Shown here one piece after another: positions 45,773-55,768 of a stretch of DNA of 64,000 bases. The notes beneath the pieces are model-generated. The model was not told the origin of the DNA and did no database searches. It saw only the letters and a program-made list of their open reading frames with translations. Every line of letters starts with the position of its first letter. The stretch's first letter is position 1. Position numbers and translations under genes: made by a program. Origin of the DNA: Jiangella sp. DSM 45060 (GTDB taxonomy: Bacteria > Actinomycetota > Actinomycetes > Jiangellales > Jiangellaceae); the NCBI RefSeq assembly GCF_900105175.1, contig NZ_LT629771.1, positions 2,294,001-2,358,000 on the forward strand. The letters are read 5' to 3'.

Positions 45773-47188
45773 ATGACCGGCTCGTACGATCTCATCGTCA
45801 TCGGCGCCGGGCCCGCTGGGCTCGCCGCCGCGTGGCGGGCTGCCCAGCGGGGCCTGAAGGTGACGCTGCTCGAGCGGGCCGACCACGTCGGCGGGCTGGC
45901 CGCGTCGTTCGAAGTGGGCGGGGTGCGGGTCGACCAAGGGTCGCACCGGCTCGACCCCGGCACGCCGCCGGCCATCCTGCACGACCTGCGCGCCCTGCTC
46001 GGCGACGACCTCCAGCAGCGGCGGCGGACGAGCCGCATCCGCGTCGGCGACCAGTGGCTGGCGCTGCCGCTGCGGGCCGACGAGGTCGCGCGGCGGCTGC
46101 CGCCGTCGTTCCTGGCCCGGGTCGCGCGCGACTCCGCGGTGTCGAGGTTCCGCCGCGAAGAGGCCGACACCTACGGCGGGCTGGTGCGCAACCGCGTCGG
46201 GCCGGCGCTGTACGAGTCCATCTACGGGCCGCTGGCCGAGAAGCAGTGGGGCATGCCGGGCGACCGCATCAGCGCCGAGCAGGCCCGCCGCCAGACCGAC
46301 CGGCTGGGCACCTGGCGGGTCGCGGCCCGGGCGCTGCGCCGCAGCCGCAAGCGCGGTACGTCCGCGACCGGCGGGGGCTACTACTACCCGCGCACGGGGT
46401 TCGGGCAGCTGGTCGAGGCGCTGGCCGACGCCGCGGTCACGGCGGGGGTGGAGATCCGCTGCGAGGCCGAGGTCGACCGCGTCCGCGTCACCGAGGACGA
46501 GGTCGAGGTCAGCACCCAGGACGGCGACGTCATCACCGGCGGGCTGGTGTTCTCGACGCTGCCGCTGCCGGTGCTCGCCCGCATCGCCCGCCCGGCGCCG
46601 TCGCTGACGTCCATCGAGTCGTCGGCGCGGCTGCGCTACCGCGCCATGCTGCTGGTCTACGTCGTGCACCAGGGCGGCCGGTGGAGCCCGCACGACTCCC
46701 ACGACATCCCCGACCCGCGCACGCCGGTGTTGCGCATCTCCGAGCCGGCGAACTACCGCAACAACCCCGACGACCCCGTCGACCGGTCGGTGCTGTGCGC
46801 CGAGATCCCGTGCTCGATGACCGACGACGTGTGGGGCCTCGACGACGAGTCCCTCGCCGACCTCGTCGACGAGGCGCTGGGGCTGACCGGGCTGCCGAAG
46901 CTCAACCGCGTGCACGTCGAGAGCCGCCGCATCGGCCAGTCGTACCCGATCTACCGGGTCGGCTACGAGCAGGACCTCACCGACGTCGACACCTGGGCCC
47001 GCATGATCCGCCGCGTCGTCACCCTCGGCCGTCAGGGCCTGTTCGTGCTGGAGAACATCGACCAGGCGCTGCTCCTGGCCTACGGCGCCGTCGACGCCAT
47101 CCGCGACGACGGTCGCTTCGACCGCTACGCCTGGACGGTGGCGCGCGAACGCTTCGCCCGCTCCGGCTACGTCGACGGGCTCAGCTGA
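45773..47188 (+). CDS. FAD-dependent oxidoreductase (amine oxidase / protoporphyrinogen oxidase-like)
   Basis: A 471-aa flavoprotein. The N-terminal dinucleotide-binding motif is DLIVIGAGPAGLAAAWRAAQRG followed by ERADHVGGLAASFEVGG, and a second cofactor region SHRLDPG. GPLAEKQWGMPGDRISAEQARRQ and YYYPRTGFGQLVEAL resemble UDP-galactopyranose-mutase/HemG-like relatives linked to glycan synthesis. The substrate is not known; it is not the main HemG, which lies at 52918. TAGGCT at 45757-45762, 10 nt before the ATG, may be its -10. Confidence 0.8.
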   Translation: MTGSYDLIVIGAGPAGLAAAWRAAQRGLKVTLLERADHVGGLAASFEVGGVRVDQGSHRLDPGTPPAILHDLRALLGDDLQQRRRTSRIRVGDQWLALPLRADEVARRLPPSFLARVARDSAVSRFRREEADTYGGLVRNRVGPALYESIYGPLAEKQWGMPGDRISAEQARRQTDRLGTWRVAARALRRSRKRGTSATGGGYYYPRTGFGQLVEALADAAVTAGVEIRCEAEVDRVRVTEDEVEVSTQDGDVITGGLVFSTLPLPVLARIARPAPSLTSIESSARLRYRAMLLVYVVHQGGRWSPHDSHDIPDPRTPVLRISEPANYRNNPDDPVDRSVLCAEIPCSMTDDVWGLDDESLADLVDEALGLTGLPKLNRVHVESRRIGQSYPIYRVGYEQDLTDVDTWARMIRRVVTLGRQGLFVLENIDQALLLAYGAVDAIRDDGRFDRYAWTVARERFARSGYVDGLS

Positions 47189-47285
47189 GTCTTTTTATTC
47201 GCTGGCGCCGCCCGCGTTCACGGGACACACTGCGACGATGCCGCCTGGCGCTCGCCGGGCCGGGTCGCCGGAAAGGACTGTCGCC

Positions 47286-47873
47286 ATGCGTCTCGAGAAC
47301 GTCGAACCCCCGAGCGGACTGACGACGGACGGGTTCGTCCTGCGGCCGATCCTCGCCGCCGACGCCGAGCTGGACTACGCCGCCGTCATGGAGAGCCGGG
47401 AGTACCTGCGCACCTGGGAGCAGACCAGTTGGCCCGCGGACGACTTCACCGTGGCGGACAACCGGGCGGACCTCGAAGGGCTCGAGCGGCGGCACCAGGC
47501 CCGCCAGGCCTACACCTACACCGTCATGAACCCGGCCGGCACGGAATGTCTCGGCTGCGTCTACCTGATGCCGACCGACGCGCGATCGTTCGCCGGGGCG
47601 CGCATCACGCCGGTCGGCGACCGGCGGTGGGACGACTACGCCGCCGCGGTCTACTTCTGGGTGCGCAAGTCGCAGCTGGCGGCCGGGACCGACCGGGCGC
47701 TGCTCGACGCCCTGCGCAGCTGGCTGGCGCGCGACTGGAGTCTGGGCGGCCATCTCTTCGTCACCAACGAGCAGTTCACCCAGCAGGTCGGCCTGATCGG
47801 GCAGACGGATCTTCAGCTGCGGTTCGAGGTCCTGGAGAAGGACAAGCCGGGCAGGTACCTCGCCTACGACTGA
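47286..47873 (+). CDS. GNAT-family N-acetyltransferase
   Basis: A 195-aa protein. The beginning GFVLRPILAADAELDYAAVMESREYLRTW and the segment CLGCVYLMPTD fit a GNAT-type fold, though the acetyl-CoA P-loop (Q/RxxGxG/A) is not clear; AVYFWVRKSQLAAGTDRALLDAL occupies its place. Substrate unknown. GGAAAGGA lies 8 nt before the ATG at 47286. It is followed on the same strand by a DHFR-fold gene. Confidence 0.75.
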   Translation: MRLENVEPPSGLTTDGFVLRPILAADAELDYAAVMESREYLRTWEQTSWPADDFTVADNRADLEGLERRHQARQAYTYTVMNPAGTECLGCVYLMPTDARSFAGARITPVGDRRWDDYAAAVYFWVRKSQLAAGTDRALLDALRSWLARDWSLGGHLFVTNEQFTQQVGLIGQTDLQLRFEVLEKDKPGRYLAYD

Positions 47874-47965
47874 TGTCGCGTCGCCCCGGTGTCGAGAACG
47901 CGCGATCGGCTCCGTCCCAGGATCACACGGGCCACGACAGGCCGCGGACCAGAGGGAGGATCATC

Positions 47966-48535
47966 ATGCGCAAGCTCATCGTCCAGCAGTGGGTGACCGT
48001 CGACAACATCGCCGCGGAGGAGGACGGCGGGCTCGGCTTCGTGTCCGTGGAGCCGTTCTCGGAGAAGTCGGACCCCGCGTTCAAGGCGGCCGTGATGGGC
48101 TTCATCGACACCGTCGACACCATGATCCTCGGCGCCACCACCTACGCCCAGTCCGTCGGCTACTGGCCGACCGTCGACGACCAGGGCGAATACGGGCAGA
48201 AGCTCAACGGCCTCACGAAATATGTCGCCTCGTCGAGGTTGACCGAGGCCCCGTGGGGCGCCTTTCCCGCCGCGACCGTGACGCCGGACCCCGTCGGCAC
48301 CGTCCGCGAGCTCAAGGAGCAGAGCGGCAAGGACCTCTGGCTGTGGGGGAGCCTGAGCCTCATGCACTCGCTGCTCGACGCCGGGGTGGTCGACGAGGTC
48401 CGCATGCTGGTCTGCCCGGTGTCGCGCGGCAAGGGAACGCGCGTCTTCGAGGGCGCGCACGACCTCCAGCTGGTCGAGGCGACCGGGTTCGGCAACGGCC
48501 TGGCCCTGGTGCGCTACGCGATCAAGACCACCTGA
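47966..48535 (+). CDS. Dihydrofolate reductase family protein (RibD C-terminal fold)
   Basis: A 189-aa RibD-C/DHFR-fold reductase beginning MRKLIVQQWVTVDNIAAEEDG; MILGATTYAQSVGYWP and KDLWLWGSLSLMHSLLDAGVVDEVRMLVCPV carry the NADPH-binding Gly region and conserved VDE. Such proteins (YyaP/YwjB-like) are common in actinobacteria and their substrate is unknown. GGGAGGA precedes the ATG by 5 nt. It ends before a bidirectional hairpin. Confidence 0.86.
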   Translation: MRKLIVQQWVTVDNIAAEEDGGLGFVSVEPFSEKSDPAFKAAVMGFIDTVDTMILGATTYAQSVGYWPTVDDQGEYGQKLNGLTKYVASSRLTEAPWGAFPAATVTPDPVGTVRELKEQSGKDLWLWGSLSLMHSLLDAGVVDEVRMLVCPVSRGKGTRVFEGAHDLQLVEATGFGNGLALVRYAIKTT

Positions 48536-48560
48536 CCCGCGTGGCGCGATGTTGTCGGTG

Positions 48561-48604
48561 CCCGCCCGTAGGGTGGGCCCCACCCGGGCCGGGAGGGGTC
48601 GACC
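48561..48604 (-). repeat. Inverted copy of the 4.3-4.9 kb GC-rich repeat
   Basis: Read on the minus strand, this matches the CCCTCCCGGCC and CCCACCCTACGGGCGGG blocks of the repeats at 4321, 4640 and 4850, with small differences. It lies in the 336-bp gap between convergent genes, which otherwise holds only the hairpin at 48687. Confidence 0.7.
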
Positions 48605-48686
48605 TACCACGGTGCGACGCCCGCGCAGCGGCGTCACTGGACCTCGCCGCTTCCACACGTGGGCGCTGCGCCGCAGTCGGCCATGA

Positions 48687-48730
48687 TCATCAACCTTCTG
48701 TGCTGCTCTGACAACGCAGAAGGTTGATGA
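48687..48730. terminator. Bidirectional terminator hairpin
   Basis: TCATCAACCTTCTG (48687-48700) pairs perfectly with 48717-48730 around a 16-nt loop. It lies between the DHFR-like gene and the convergent rnd gene. Like the hairpin at 9535, it starts with an ATGATCATCAA sequence. Confidence 0.82.
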
Positions 48731-48871
48731 AACCCGCTGGCGGCCAGCTGGGAGCTGGGCCCATTTTCGGCCGGCCCCCTGACGCTGCTTGAACGCCCCC
48801 GACAATCGGAAGCGGCAGGGGGCTGGCCAGCGCGGCAAGCAAAGCCGACGAGAGCCCGGCGAACCGGGAAG

Positions 48872-50140
48872 CTACACCGACTCGGCAGGCGGCGCCGGTG
48901 GCTCCGGCGCAGGCGCAGGAGCGGGCTCCGGCGGCTCCGGGTTCGCGAACGCCTCCGCCACCGCCTCCGCCGTCAACCCGATCTGCCACTCCCGGGCGCC
49001 GCGCCCGCGGAACAGCTCGGCCACGGTCTCGGCGGTGAGCGGCGTCGGCGGCGTCCAGGCGGCCCGCCGGAGGGTGTCGGGGGTGAGCAGGTTCTCGACC
49101 GGCAGCTGGTTGGCCTCGGCGATCGCCGTGACGCGGGCACGGGCGGCGGCCAGGCGGGCGGCGGCGTCGGGCTGGCGGGCGGCCCAGGCGCGCGGCGGCG
49201 GCGGGCCGTCGTACGGGGCGGTCTGCGGGGGCAGCTCCTTGTCGGGCAGGGCACGCGCGTCGGCGACGGCGCCGAACCAGCGGGAGAGCTCGCGCCGCTG
49301 CGACCGGCCCCGGTACACCGGCATGGCCGACATGGCCTCGGCGCTGGTCGGCATGGTCAGCGCGGCCTCGACGATGGCGGCGTCGGGGAGCACCCGGCCG
49401 GGGGAGAGGTCGCGCTGCCGGGCCAGCTCGTCGCGCGCGTACCAGAGCTGACGGACGACGGCGAGGCGGCGGCGGTCGCGGACGCGGTGCAGCCCGGACG
49501 TGCGCCGCCAGGGGTCGGGGCGCGGCTCCTGCTGCGGCGCCGCGGCGATGGCGGCGAACTCCTCGTGCGCCCAGTCGAGCTTGCCGGCCGCGATCAGCCG
49601 CTCCTCGAGCGCGTCGCGCAGCTCGATCAGCAGCTCGACGTCGAGGGCGGCGTAGCGCAGCCAGTCCTCGGGCAGCGGCCGGGTGGACCAGTCGGCGGCC
49701 GAGTGGCCCTTCTCCAGCGTGTAGCCGAGCACGCTGTCGACCAGCGGGCCGAGCCCGACGCGGGGGAGGCCGAGCAGCCGGCCGGCCAGCTCGGTGTCGA
49801 ACAGCCGGGCCGGCTTCATGCCCACCTCGGCGAGGCAGGCGAGATCCTGCGACGCGGCGTGCAGCACCCACTCGGCGTCGGCGAGGGCGGCGCCCAGCGC
49901 GGACAGGTCGGGGACGGCGATGGGGTCGATCAGCGCGGACCCGGCGCCGTTGCGGCGCAGCTGGATGAGGTAGGCGCGGTGCCCGTAGCGGTAGCCGGAC
50001 GCGCGCTCGGCGTCGACGGCGACCGGCCCGTCGGCGGCCGCGAACGCCGCGATGGTGGCCTTCGCGGCGTCGGTGTCGGTGACGACGTCCGGAAGGCCGT
50101 CGCGCGGCTCCAGCAAGGGAGTCGAGGCGTCGTCCGTCAA
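48872..50140 (-). CDS. rnd: Ribonuclease D
   Basis: A 422-aa 3'-5' exoribonuclease. The DEDD domain has VAVDAERASGYRYGHRAYLIQL (first acidic pair), HAASQDLACL, and LRYAALDVELLIEL (last Tyr-x-x-x-Asp). An HRDC domain follows (RRLAVVRQLWYARDELARQRDLSPGRVL-type text). The C-terminus is Pro/Ala-rich. It processes structured RNAs such as tRNA precursors. The start is TTG at 50140, which overlaps the DUF3000 stop (TTGA), so it is coupled; homologues begin at about this point. Confidence 0.9.
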   Translation of the reverse strand: MTDDASTPLLEPRDGLPDVVTDTDAAKATIAAFAAADGPVAVDAERASGYRYGHRAYLIQLRRNGAGSALIDPIAVPDLSALGAALADAEWVLHAASQDLACLAEVGMKPARLFDTELAGRLLGLPRVGLGPLVDSVLGYTLEKGHSAADWSTRPLPEDWLRYAALDVELLIELRDALEERLIAAGKLDWAHEEFAAIAAAPQQEPRPDPWRRTSGLHRVRDRRRLAVVRQLWYARDELARQRDLSPGRVLPDAAIVEAALTMPTSAEAMSAMPVYRGRSQRRELSRWFGAVADARALPDKELPPQTAPYDGPPPPRAWAARQPDAAARLAAARARVTAIAEANQLPVENLLTPDTLRRAAWTPPTPLTAETVAELFRGRGAREWQIGLTAEAVAEAFANPEPPEPAPAPAPEPPAPPAESV

Positions 50141-50739
50141 CGGTCCCGCCTACGACGAGTCGGTGGCATCGCGACGACGCCGGCCGGCAGCGGCACCAGC
50201 CCGGCCGCCGTCGTCAACGCGTCGCCCCAGGCCAGGGCGTGTGCGGTGAGGTCGGCCTCGAGCGGTGTCCAGGACGCGCGGATCTCGATCTCGGCGCTGG
50301 CCAGCTCGCCGGCCATGCCGCCGAATCCCTCGGACGCGACCCGGGTGACGGTGCCGCTGGCCGCGGTGTACGGCGCGGACCGGCCGGCCAGCGACTCGAC
50401 GATCCACGTCCAGCCGACGGCGAGCAGCAGCGGGTCGGCGCCCATCTCGGGCTCGAGGCTGGCGCGCAGGTACGTGACCAGGCGGAACTCCCCGTGCCAG
50501 GCCTCCTGGCCGGCGGGGTCGTAGAGCAGCACGAGCCGCCCGGTGGCGGTGGCATCCTCGTCGGCTTCGTCGACGAAGACGTCGGCGCTGAGCGCGTGCG
50601 TATGCGGCGCCAGCCGCTTCGGGGCCGGGGTCTGCTCGAGGCGGACCTCCCGCCGGAACTGGGCGGACGTCAAGGAACGCACGGCACGCTCGAAGACAGC
50701 CGGTACCCCCGGCTGGAGACCCTCGGTGTCCCTTGCCAC
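50137..50739 (-). CDS. DUF3000 domain-containing protein
   Basis: A 200-aa protein of the actinobacterial DUF3000 family: VFERAVRSLTSAQFRREVRLEQTPAPKRLAP, then LLYDPAGQEAWHGEFRLVTYLRA and WTWIVESLAG. It is conserved beside rnd and divergent from hemE, as here (Rv2680-like). Function is unknown. GTG 50739 lies 7 nt after TAGTCT, so the transcript is likely leaderless. Confidence 0.88.
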   Translation of the reverse strand: MARDTEGLQPGVPAVFERAVRSLTSAQFRREVRLEQTPAPKRLAPHTHALSADVFVDEADEDATATGRLVLLYDPAGQEAWHGEFRLVTYLRASLEPEMGADPLLLAVGWTWIVESLAGRSAPYTAASGTVTRVASEGFGGMAGELASAEIEIRASWTPLEADLTAHALAWGDALTTAAGLVPLPAGVVAMPPTRRRRDR

Positions 50740-50746
50740 AATTGGC

Positions 50747-50800
50747 AGACTAGGCCCGTTTGACGGTCGCGTCAGGCAGGCACGCCCGCCATGCGACGAT
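50747..50800. promoter_or_regulatory. Divergent promoters for DUF3000-rnd and hemE
   Basis: On the minus strand TAGTCT (50752-50747) is 7 nt from the GTG at 50739. On the plus strand GACGAT (50795-50800) is 7 nt from the GTG at 50808. Both imply leaderless transcripts. No clear -35 boxes are seen. Confidence 0.45.
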
Positions 50801-50807
50801 CAGTGAT

Positions 50808-51881
50808 GTGACCGTGACCTTCGACGACAACGCCACCGCGCCCGCGGATCCGTCCGACAGCCTGTTCCTGCGCGCCTGCCGCGGCGAGCGCACGAGCCGT
50901 CCACCTGTGTGGTTCATGCGCCAGGCGGGACGTTCGCTGCCCGAGTACCGGCGGCTGCGCGAGGGCGTGCCGATGCTGGAATCGTGCACGCGGCCCGACA
51001 TGGTGACCGAGATCACCCTGCAGCCGGTCCGCCGGTACGGCGTCGACGCCGCCATCTTCTACTCCGACATCGTGGTGCCGCTGCGGGCGGTCGGCGTGGA
51101 CGTCGACGTGAAGCCGGGCATCGGGCCGGTGCTGGGCCACCCGATCCGGTCCCGCGCCGACCTCGACCAGCTGCGCCCGCTCGAGCCCGACGACGTCGCG
51201 TTCGTCGACGAGGCGGTGCGCACGCTGGTCGGCGAGCTGGGCGGCACGCCGCTGATCGGCTTCGCGGGCGCGCCGTTCACGCTGGCCTCGTACCTCGTCG
51301 AGGGCGGGCCGTCGAAGAACCACGAGGTCACGAAGGCGCTCATGCACAGCGATCCGGAACTGTGGCACGAGCTGCTCAGCCGGGTCGCCGGCATCTCCGC
51401 GTCGTTCCTCGACGTCCAGGTGCGTGCCGGGGCGAGCGCCGTCCAGCTGTTCGACTCGTGGGCCGGCGCGCTGTCGGCCGCCGACTACGCCAAGTTCGTC
51501 CACCCGCACAGCGCCGAGGTCCTCGACAGCGTCATCGACGTGCCGCGCATCCACTTCGGCGTCGGGACGTCCGAGTTCCTGCCGCTCATGGCGTCGGCCG
51601 GCGCGGACGTCGTCGGCGTCGACTGGCGGCTGCCGCTGGACGAGGCCGCCCTGCGGGTGCCGGGCAAGCCGCTGCAGGGCAACCTCGACCCCGCGCTGCT
51701 CGGCGCCGACTGGCCGGTCATCGAGCGTGAGGTGCACCGCATCGTGGCCGAGGGCCGGCGGGCGCCGGCGCACATCTTCAACCTCGGCCACGGCGTGCTC
51801 CCGACCACCGACCCGGACGTGCTGGCCCGCGTGGTCGAGACGGTTCAGGCGGCCGGCGAGTCCGGCAGCGGCGCCGGCTGA
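50808..51881 (+). CDS. hemE: Uroporphyrinogen decarboxylase
   Basis: Decarboxylates uroporphyrinogen III to coproporphyrinogen III. The N-terminal signature [17 protein letters not shown] is clear, and [17 protein letters not shown] and [16 protein letters not shown] are conserved. Length 357 aa. GTG 50808 is chosen over ATG 50760 from promoter spacing. The last 37 nt overlap the convergent DUF4349 gene. hemG follows in the same direction beyond that gene. Confidence 0.96.
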   Translation: MTVTFDDNATAPADPSDSLFLRACRGERTSRPPVWFMRQAGRSLPEYRRLREGVPMLESCTRPDMVTEITLQPVRRYGVDAAIFYSDIVVPLRAVGVDVDVKPGIGPVLGHPIRSRADLDQLRPLEPDDVAFVDEAVRTLVGELGGTPLIGFAGAPFTLASYLVEGGPSKNHEVTKALMHSDPELWHELLSRVAGISASFLDVQVRAGASAVQLFDSWAGALSAADYAKFVHPHSAEVLDSVIDVPRIHFGVGTSEFLPLMASAGADVVGVDWRLPLDEAALRVPGKPLQGNLDPALLGADWPVIEREVHRIVAEGRRAPAHIFNLGHGVLPTTDPDVLARVVETVQAAGESGSGAG

Positions 51882-52789
51882 CGCTGGCCCCGTCGCCGCT
51901 TGGCGATCTGCCAGGCGGGGACGCCGACCAACGCGGCGACGGCGGCGAACGGCAGCACCGCGCCGAGCGCTGTGAGGAACCCGCCGCCGACCGTCACGAA
52001 CGCGTCCCAGCCGCCGGCCAGCCCGGCGAGGAAGCCGTCATCGTCGTCCTCCTCCTGCGGCGGCTCCTCGCCCTGCTCGTACAGGTGCAGGGTGACGGTG
52101 GCCATCGCGGTCAGCCCGGCCAGCTGCTCCTTCCGGCTCAGCAGCGCGTCGAGGTCGGCCTCGCGGGTGGCCAGCTCGGACTCGATGCTGACGACGTCGG
52201 CGAGCGCGCTCGCGTCGGCCAGCAGGGCGCGGATGCGGGCGATGCTGGCGCGCTGCGACTCGATCCGCGACGCGACGTCGACGACCTCCTGCGTGACGTC
52301 CTCGGTGCCGCGGTCGCGGCTGGTGACCTCGCCGAGGGACTCCAGCTCGGTGACCGCCTGCTGGTGCCCGGTCGACGGGACCTTCAGCGTGAGGACGGCG
52401 TCCTGGTCGCCTGAGACCTGCTCGCTGGCGACGAATCCGCCGGCCGTCGTCGCGATGGCCGACGCCCGGTTCGCCGCGGCGAGGACGTCGTCGGTGCCGA
52501 TGGTGAGGTCGACCGTGTAGATGATCGACCGGCCGTCGACCGCGTTGGCCACGTTGGTGAGGACTCCGCCGTCGCTGCTGGCCTGGTCGCCTTTGCCTCC
52601 GTCTTCGCCTTCGCCGGCGGCCTGGTCGCCGTCGCCGGCCGCGTTCTGCTCCGGCGCCTCGGCGGCCGGCGCGGGCTCGTCGGCGGCCGAGGAGCCGCCG
52701 CTGTCGCTGTCGTCCGCGCCGCCGCAGCCGGCCAGTGCGAGGGCCGCGAGCAGCGCGACCGCTGTCCCGAACGTCGTCCGTCGTGTCAT
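51845..52789 (-). CDS. DUF4349 domain-containing lipoprotein
   Basis: A 314-aa lipoprotein: signal peptide with lipobox LALAGCGG, an Ala/Gly/Glu-rich linker to about residue 75, and the DUF4349 domain ([57 protein letters not shown]). The latter forms a coiled coil, followed by a C-terminal transmembrane helix and a basic tail. Function is unknown. GGGAGG precedes the ATG by 4 nt. Its 3' end overlaps hemE. Confidence 0.88.
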   Translation of the reverse strand: MTRRTTFGTAVALLAALALAGCGGADDSDSGGSSAADEPAPAAEAPEQNAAGDGDQAAGEGEDGGKGDQASSDGGVLTNVANAVDGRSIIYTVDLTIGTDDVLAAANRASAIATTAGGFVASEQVSGDQDAVLTLKVPSTGHQQAVTELESLGEVTSRDRGTEDVTQEVVDVASRIESQRASIARIRALLADASALADVVSIESELATREADLDALLSRKEQLAGLTAMATVTLHLYEQGEEPPQEEDDDDGFLAGLAGGWDAFVTVGGGFLTALGAVLPFAAVAALVGVPAWQIAKRRRGQRQPAPLPDSPAA

Positions 52790-52917
52790 GACGCCTCCCG
52801 AGGTCGGTGTTGCCAGGTTCGACGGGACGGGCCGCGGCCGGGTTGCGGACCGGCTGGTCACGATCGGGGAACGACCTGGTCACGGGCGTGAGATGGGCCC
52901 ATGCGATGCTGGGGCGC

Positions 52918-54345
52918 GTGAGCGGAGTGCGCGTGGCGGTCGTCGGTGGCGGGATCAGCGGACTGGCGGCGGCGTGGTTCCTGCGGCAGTCGCTCGGGCC
53001 GTCGGCGCAGATCGTGGTGCTGGAGAAGCAGCCGGTCGTGGGCGGGCACCTGCGGGTGTCCGAGGTGGCCGGGCTGCCCGTCGACGAGGGCGCGGAGTCG
53101 CTGCTGGCGCGCCGGCCCGAGGCGGTCGAGCTGGCCCGCGACGTCGGCCTCGGCGACGACATCGTGCACCCCGCGGCCGTCGGCGCCGGACTGTGGAGCC
53201 GCGGCTCGATCGTCGCGCTGCCGGCCGGGACGGTCATGGGCGTGCCCGCCGACCCCGCGCAACTGGGCGGCGTGCTGACGGCGGCGGAGATGACGTCGGC
53301 GATCGTCCGCGACGCCGCGGACCCGCTGAGCGTGGACGGCGACGTCGCGATCGGGCGGCTGGTGCGTTCGCGGTACGGCGACGCGGTGGCCGACCGGCTG
53401 GTCGAGCCGCTGCTCGGCGGCGTGTACGCGGGGCGGGCGGACGAGCTGTCGCTGGACGCGACGGTGCCGGCGTTGGGCGCGGCGGTGCGGACGGCGCAGT
53501 CGCTGGGCGAGGCGGTGGCTCTGACGGCGCCGCGCCCGGCCGGGCCGGCGCCGGCTGCTGGGCCGGTGTTCGCCGGGCTGACCGGCGGCGTCGGCCGGTT
53601 GCCGGGCGCGGTGGCAGCGGCGTCCGGGGCCGAGGTGCGCACCGGCGTGACGGTGCGCTCCATCGAGCGGACGGCGGACGGCTGGCGGCTGGTGACCGGG
53701 CCGGTCCCGGAGCCGTCGGTGCTGGACGTCGACGCGGTCGTGGTGGCGACGCCGGCGGTGGCGGCGGCCCGGCTGCTGGCGTCGGCGGCCCCGGCGGCCG
53801 CAGCGGAACTGGGCGGCGTCGAGGCGGCCAGCATGGCGATCGCCACGCTCGCGCTGCCGGCGGGCGGGTTCCCGGCGGCGCCGTCGTCCTCGGGCTTCCT
53901 GGTGCCGCCGGTGGACGGGCGGACGGTCAAGGCGGTGACGTACTCGTCGGTGAAGTGGCCGTGGCTGGGCGGGCGGGCCGAGGCCGGTGGGCTGGTGCTG
54001 CTGCGCGCGTCCCTCGGCCGGCACGGCGAGTCCCGTGACCTGCAGCGCGACGACGACGACCTGGTCGCGGCCGCGCTGGCCGACGTCCGGGCGGCGACGG
54101 GCTACGCGGGCGGCGTCGTCGACTCGCGGGTGACCCGGTGGGGCGGGGCGCTGCCCCAGTACGCCGTCGGGCACCTGGACCGCGTCGCGCGCATCAGGGC
54201 CGCCGTCGAGCCCGTCCCCGGGCTGGCCGTGTGCGGCGCCGTGTACGACGGCGTCGGCGTCGCGGCCTGCGTCGGGGCCGCCCACGACGCCGCGGGGAGG
54301 GTGGCCGCGTACCTGTCGGAGCGGCGTGCCAGGATCGAGACATGA
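52918..54345 (+). CDS. hemG: Protoporphyrinogen/coproporphyrinogen oxidase
   Basis: A 475-aa FAD oxidase (HemY/CgoX family) that oxidises coproporphyrinogen III to coproporphyrin III in Gram-positive bacteria. The FAD motif is [19 protein letters not shown] with [22 protein letters not shown], and the C-terminus has [23 protein letters not shown] 52918 follows GATGCT by 7 nt. The stop overlaps the hemQ start (ATGA). The symbols hemY and cgoX are also used. Confidence 0.93.
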   Translation: MSGVRVAVVGGGISGLAAAWFLRQSLGPSAQIVVLEKQPVVGGHLRVSEVAGLPVDEGAESLLARRPEAVELARDVGLGDDIVHPAAVGAGLWSRGSIVALPAGTVMGVPADPAQLGGVLTAAEMTSAIVRDAADPLSVDGDVAIGRLVRSRYGDAVADRLVEPLLGGVYAGRADELSLDATVPALGAAVRTAQSLGEAVALTAPRPAGPAPAAGPVFAGLTGGVGRLPGAVAAASGAEVRTGVTVRSIERTADGWRLVTGPVPEPSVLDVDAVVVATPAVAAARLLASAAPAAAAELGGVEAASMAIATLALPAGGFPAAPSSSGFLVPPVDGRTVKAVTYSSVKWPWLGGRAEAGGLVLLRASLGRHGESRDLQRDDDDLVAAALADVRAATGYAGGVVDSRVTRWGGALPQYAVGHLDRVARIRAAVEPVPGLAVCGAVYDGVGVAACVGAAHDAAGRVAAYLSERRARIET

Positions 54346-55046
54346 GCGACACCGCGTCCAAGCCGAAGGCCCGCGAGCTGAACCAGGTCATCCGCTACAC
54401 CATGTGGTCGGTGTTCCGGCTGCGTGCGCCGCTCGGCGCCACGTCGCGGTCCGACCTCGCCGACGAGGTCACGGCGCTGTTCGCCGAGCTCGCCGCCAAG
54501 GACGTCGTCATCCGCGGCACCTACGACGTCGCCGGCCTGCGCGCCGACGCCGACCTGCTGATCTGGTGGCACGCGCCGGCCATCGAGGACCTCCAGACGG
54601 CGTACCACCGGTTCCGCGGCACCGCGTTCGGCCGCCAGCTCGATCCCGTCTGGTCGCAGGCCGCCATCCACCGCCCGGCCGAGTTCAACAAGAGCCACAT
54701 CCCCGCCTTCCTCGCCGACGAGGAGCCGCGCGCGTACGTGTCGGTGTACCCGTTCGTGCGCTCGTACGAGTGGTACCTGCTGCCCGACGCCGAGCGCCGC
54801 CAGATGCTCGCCGACCACGGCAAGATGGCCCGCGACTACCCCGACGTGCGCGCCAACACCGTCGCGTCGTTCTCCCTCGGCGACTACGAGTGGATCCTCG
54901 CCTTCGAGGCCGATGAGCTGCACCGCATCGTCGACCTCATGCGCCACCTGCGCGGCTCGACGGCACGGCGGCACGTCCGCGAAGAGGTCCCGTTCTACAC
55001 CGGCCGTCGGCTGGCGCTGCCCGACCTCGTGGCGGCGCTGCCCTAA
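54342..55046 (+). CDS. hemQ: Coproheme decarboxylase (HemQ/ChdC)
   Basis: Final step of the coproporphyrin-dependent route: decarboxylates coprohaem to haem b using peroxide. A 234-aa chlorite-dismutase-fold protein with family text [51 protein letters not shown] and [15 protein letters not shown]; the Tyr in the [10 protein letters not shown] region is the likely catalytic residue. It is coupled to hemG by a 4-nt overlap. Its TAA overlaps the TAG of the convergent gene within CTAA (55043-55046). Confidence 0.95.
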   Translation: MSDTASKPKARELNQVIRYTMWSVFRLRAPLGATSRSDLADEVTALFAELAAKDVVIRGTYDVAGLRADADLLIWWHAPAIEDLQTAYHRFRGTAFGRQLDPVWSQAAIHRPAEFNKSHIPAFLADEEPRAYVSVYPFVRSYEWYLLPDAERRQMLADHGKMARDYPDVRANTVASFSLGDYEWILAFEADELHRIVDLMRHLRGSTARRHVREEVPFYTGRRLALPDLVAALP

Positions 55047-55768
55047 CCGCTCACCTCGACGTCGATCGGCCCGCTGTAGAGCGTGAACGCGTCGACGAAC
55101 TCGAGCTCGACGTAGACCTGGTAGGTGCCGGGCTCGAGCGGTTCGTGCTGCGGCTGGGTCACGTCCCCCGGCGTGCACTGCCGGAGGAACGAGTGCACCG
55201 GGTAGGTGACGCTCTGGCCCTGCGCCAGCATGACGCCGTGGAGTGAGGCCTGCTGTGGTCCCGGTTCCGTGACCACCGAGCCGTCGTGCGCGACCAACGT
55301 CTCGGGGAACCGGCCCGTGGCGCCGGTGAACGGCTGCTCGCTGACGTTGGTGATGGTGGCGGTGCCGATGGGCTCGTCCCAGTCATCGGGGTCCACCGAG
55401 TCGTCGAGTTCGACGGTCATCTGCAGCGGTGAGTCGGGCGCCGGACCCTGTTCCTTGACGATCCAGCCGCAGCCGCGCGTAGTGAACGCCTGCTGCGGAC
55501 CCGGCGCCGGCGACTTCTCCACGGTGGGCAGGCCGCTGGGCGTCGGCGACGGGTCGCCGGCCACCGGGGGAGTGAGTGGCCCGTCCTGGTCGAGCAGGCC
55601 CACCGCGGCCACGGAGGCGGCCGTCGCGGTGAGCACGACCGCGGCGCCGGCGGAGGCGATCCGGGTGCGACGGCGGCGGGCGATGCGGCCGTGGAGCCGG
55701 TGAAGGTCCAGCGCACCGGGGCCGGGGGCGTCGGCGGCGAGATCGTCGAGGCGGGAGCGCAGGGTCAT
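55043..55768 (-). CDS. Membrane protein paired with an ECF sigma factor (possible anti-sigma)
   Basis: A 241-aa protein: cytoplasmic N-terminus of about 35 residues ([20 protein letters not shown], then RRRRTR), one transmembrane helix ([21 protein letters not shown]) and an extracytoplasmic beta domain with cysteines in RGCGWIVKE and FLRQCTPG. Its ATG overlaps the sigma-factor stop (ATGA). Topology and context suggest it controls that sigma factor, but no zinc anti-sigma motif is seen. Its outer domain is clearly duplicated in the gene at 56334-56795. Confidence 0.7.
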   Translation of the reverse strand: MTLRSRLDDLAADAPGPGALDLHRLHGRIARRRRTRIASAGAAVVLTATAASVAAVGLLDQDGPLTPPVAGDPSPTPSGLPTVEKSPAPGPQQAFTTRGCGWIVKEQGPAPDSPLQMTVELDDSVDPDDWDEPIGTATITNVSEQPFTGATGRFPETLVAHDGSVVTEPGPQQASLHGVMLAQGQSVTYPVHSFLRQCTPGDVTQPQHEPLEPGTYQVYVELEFVDAFTLYSGPIDVEVSG

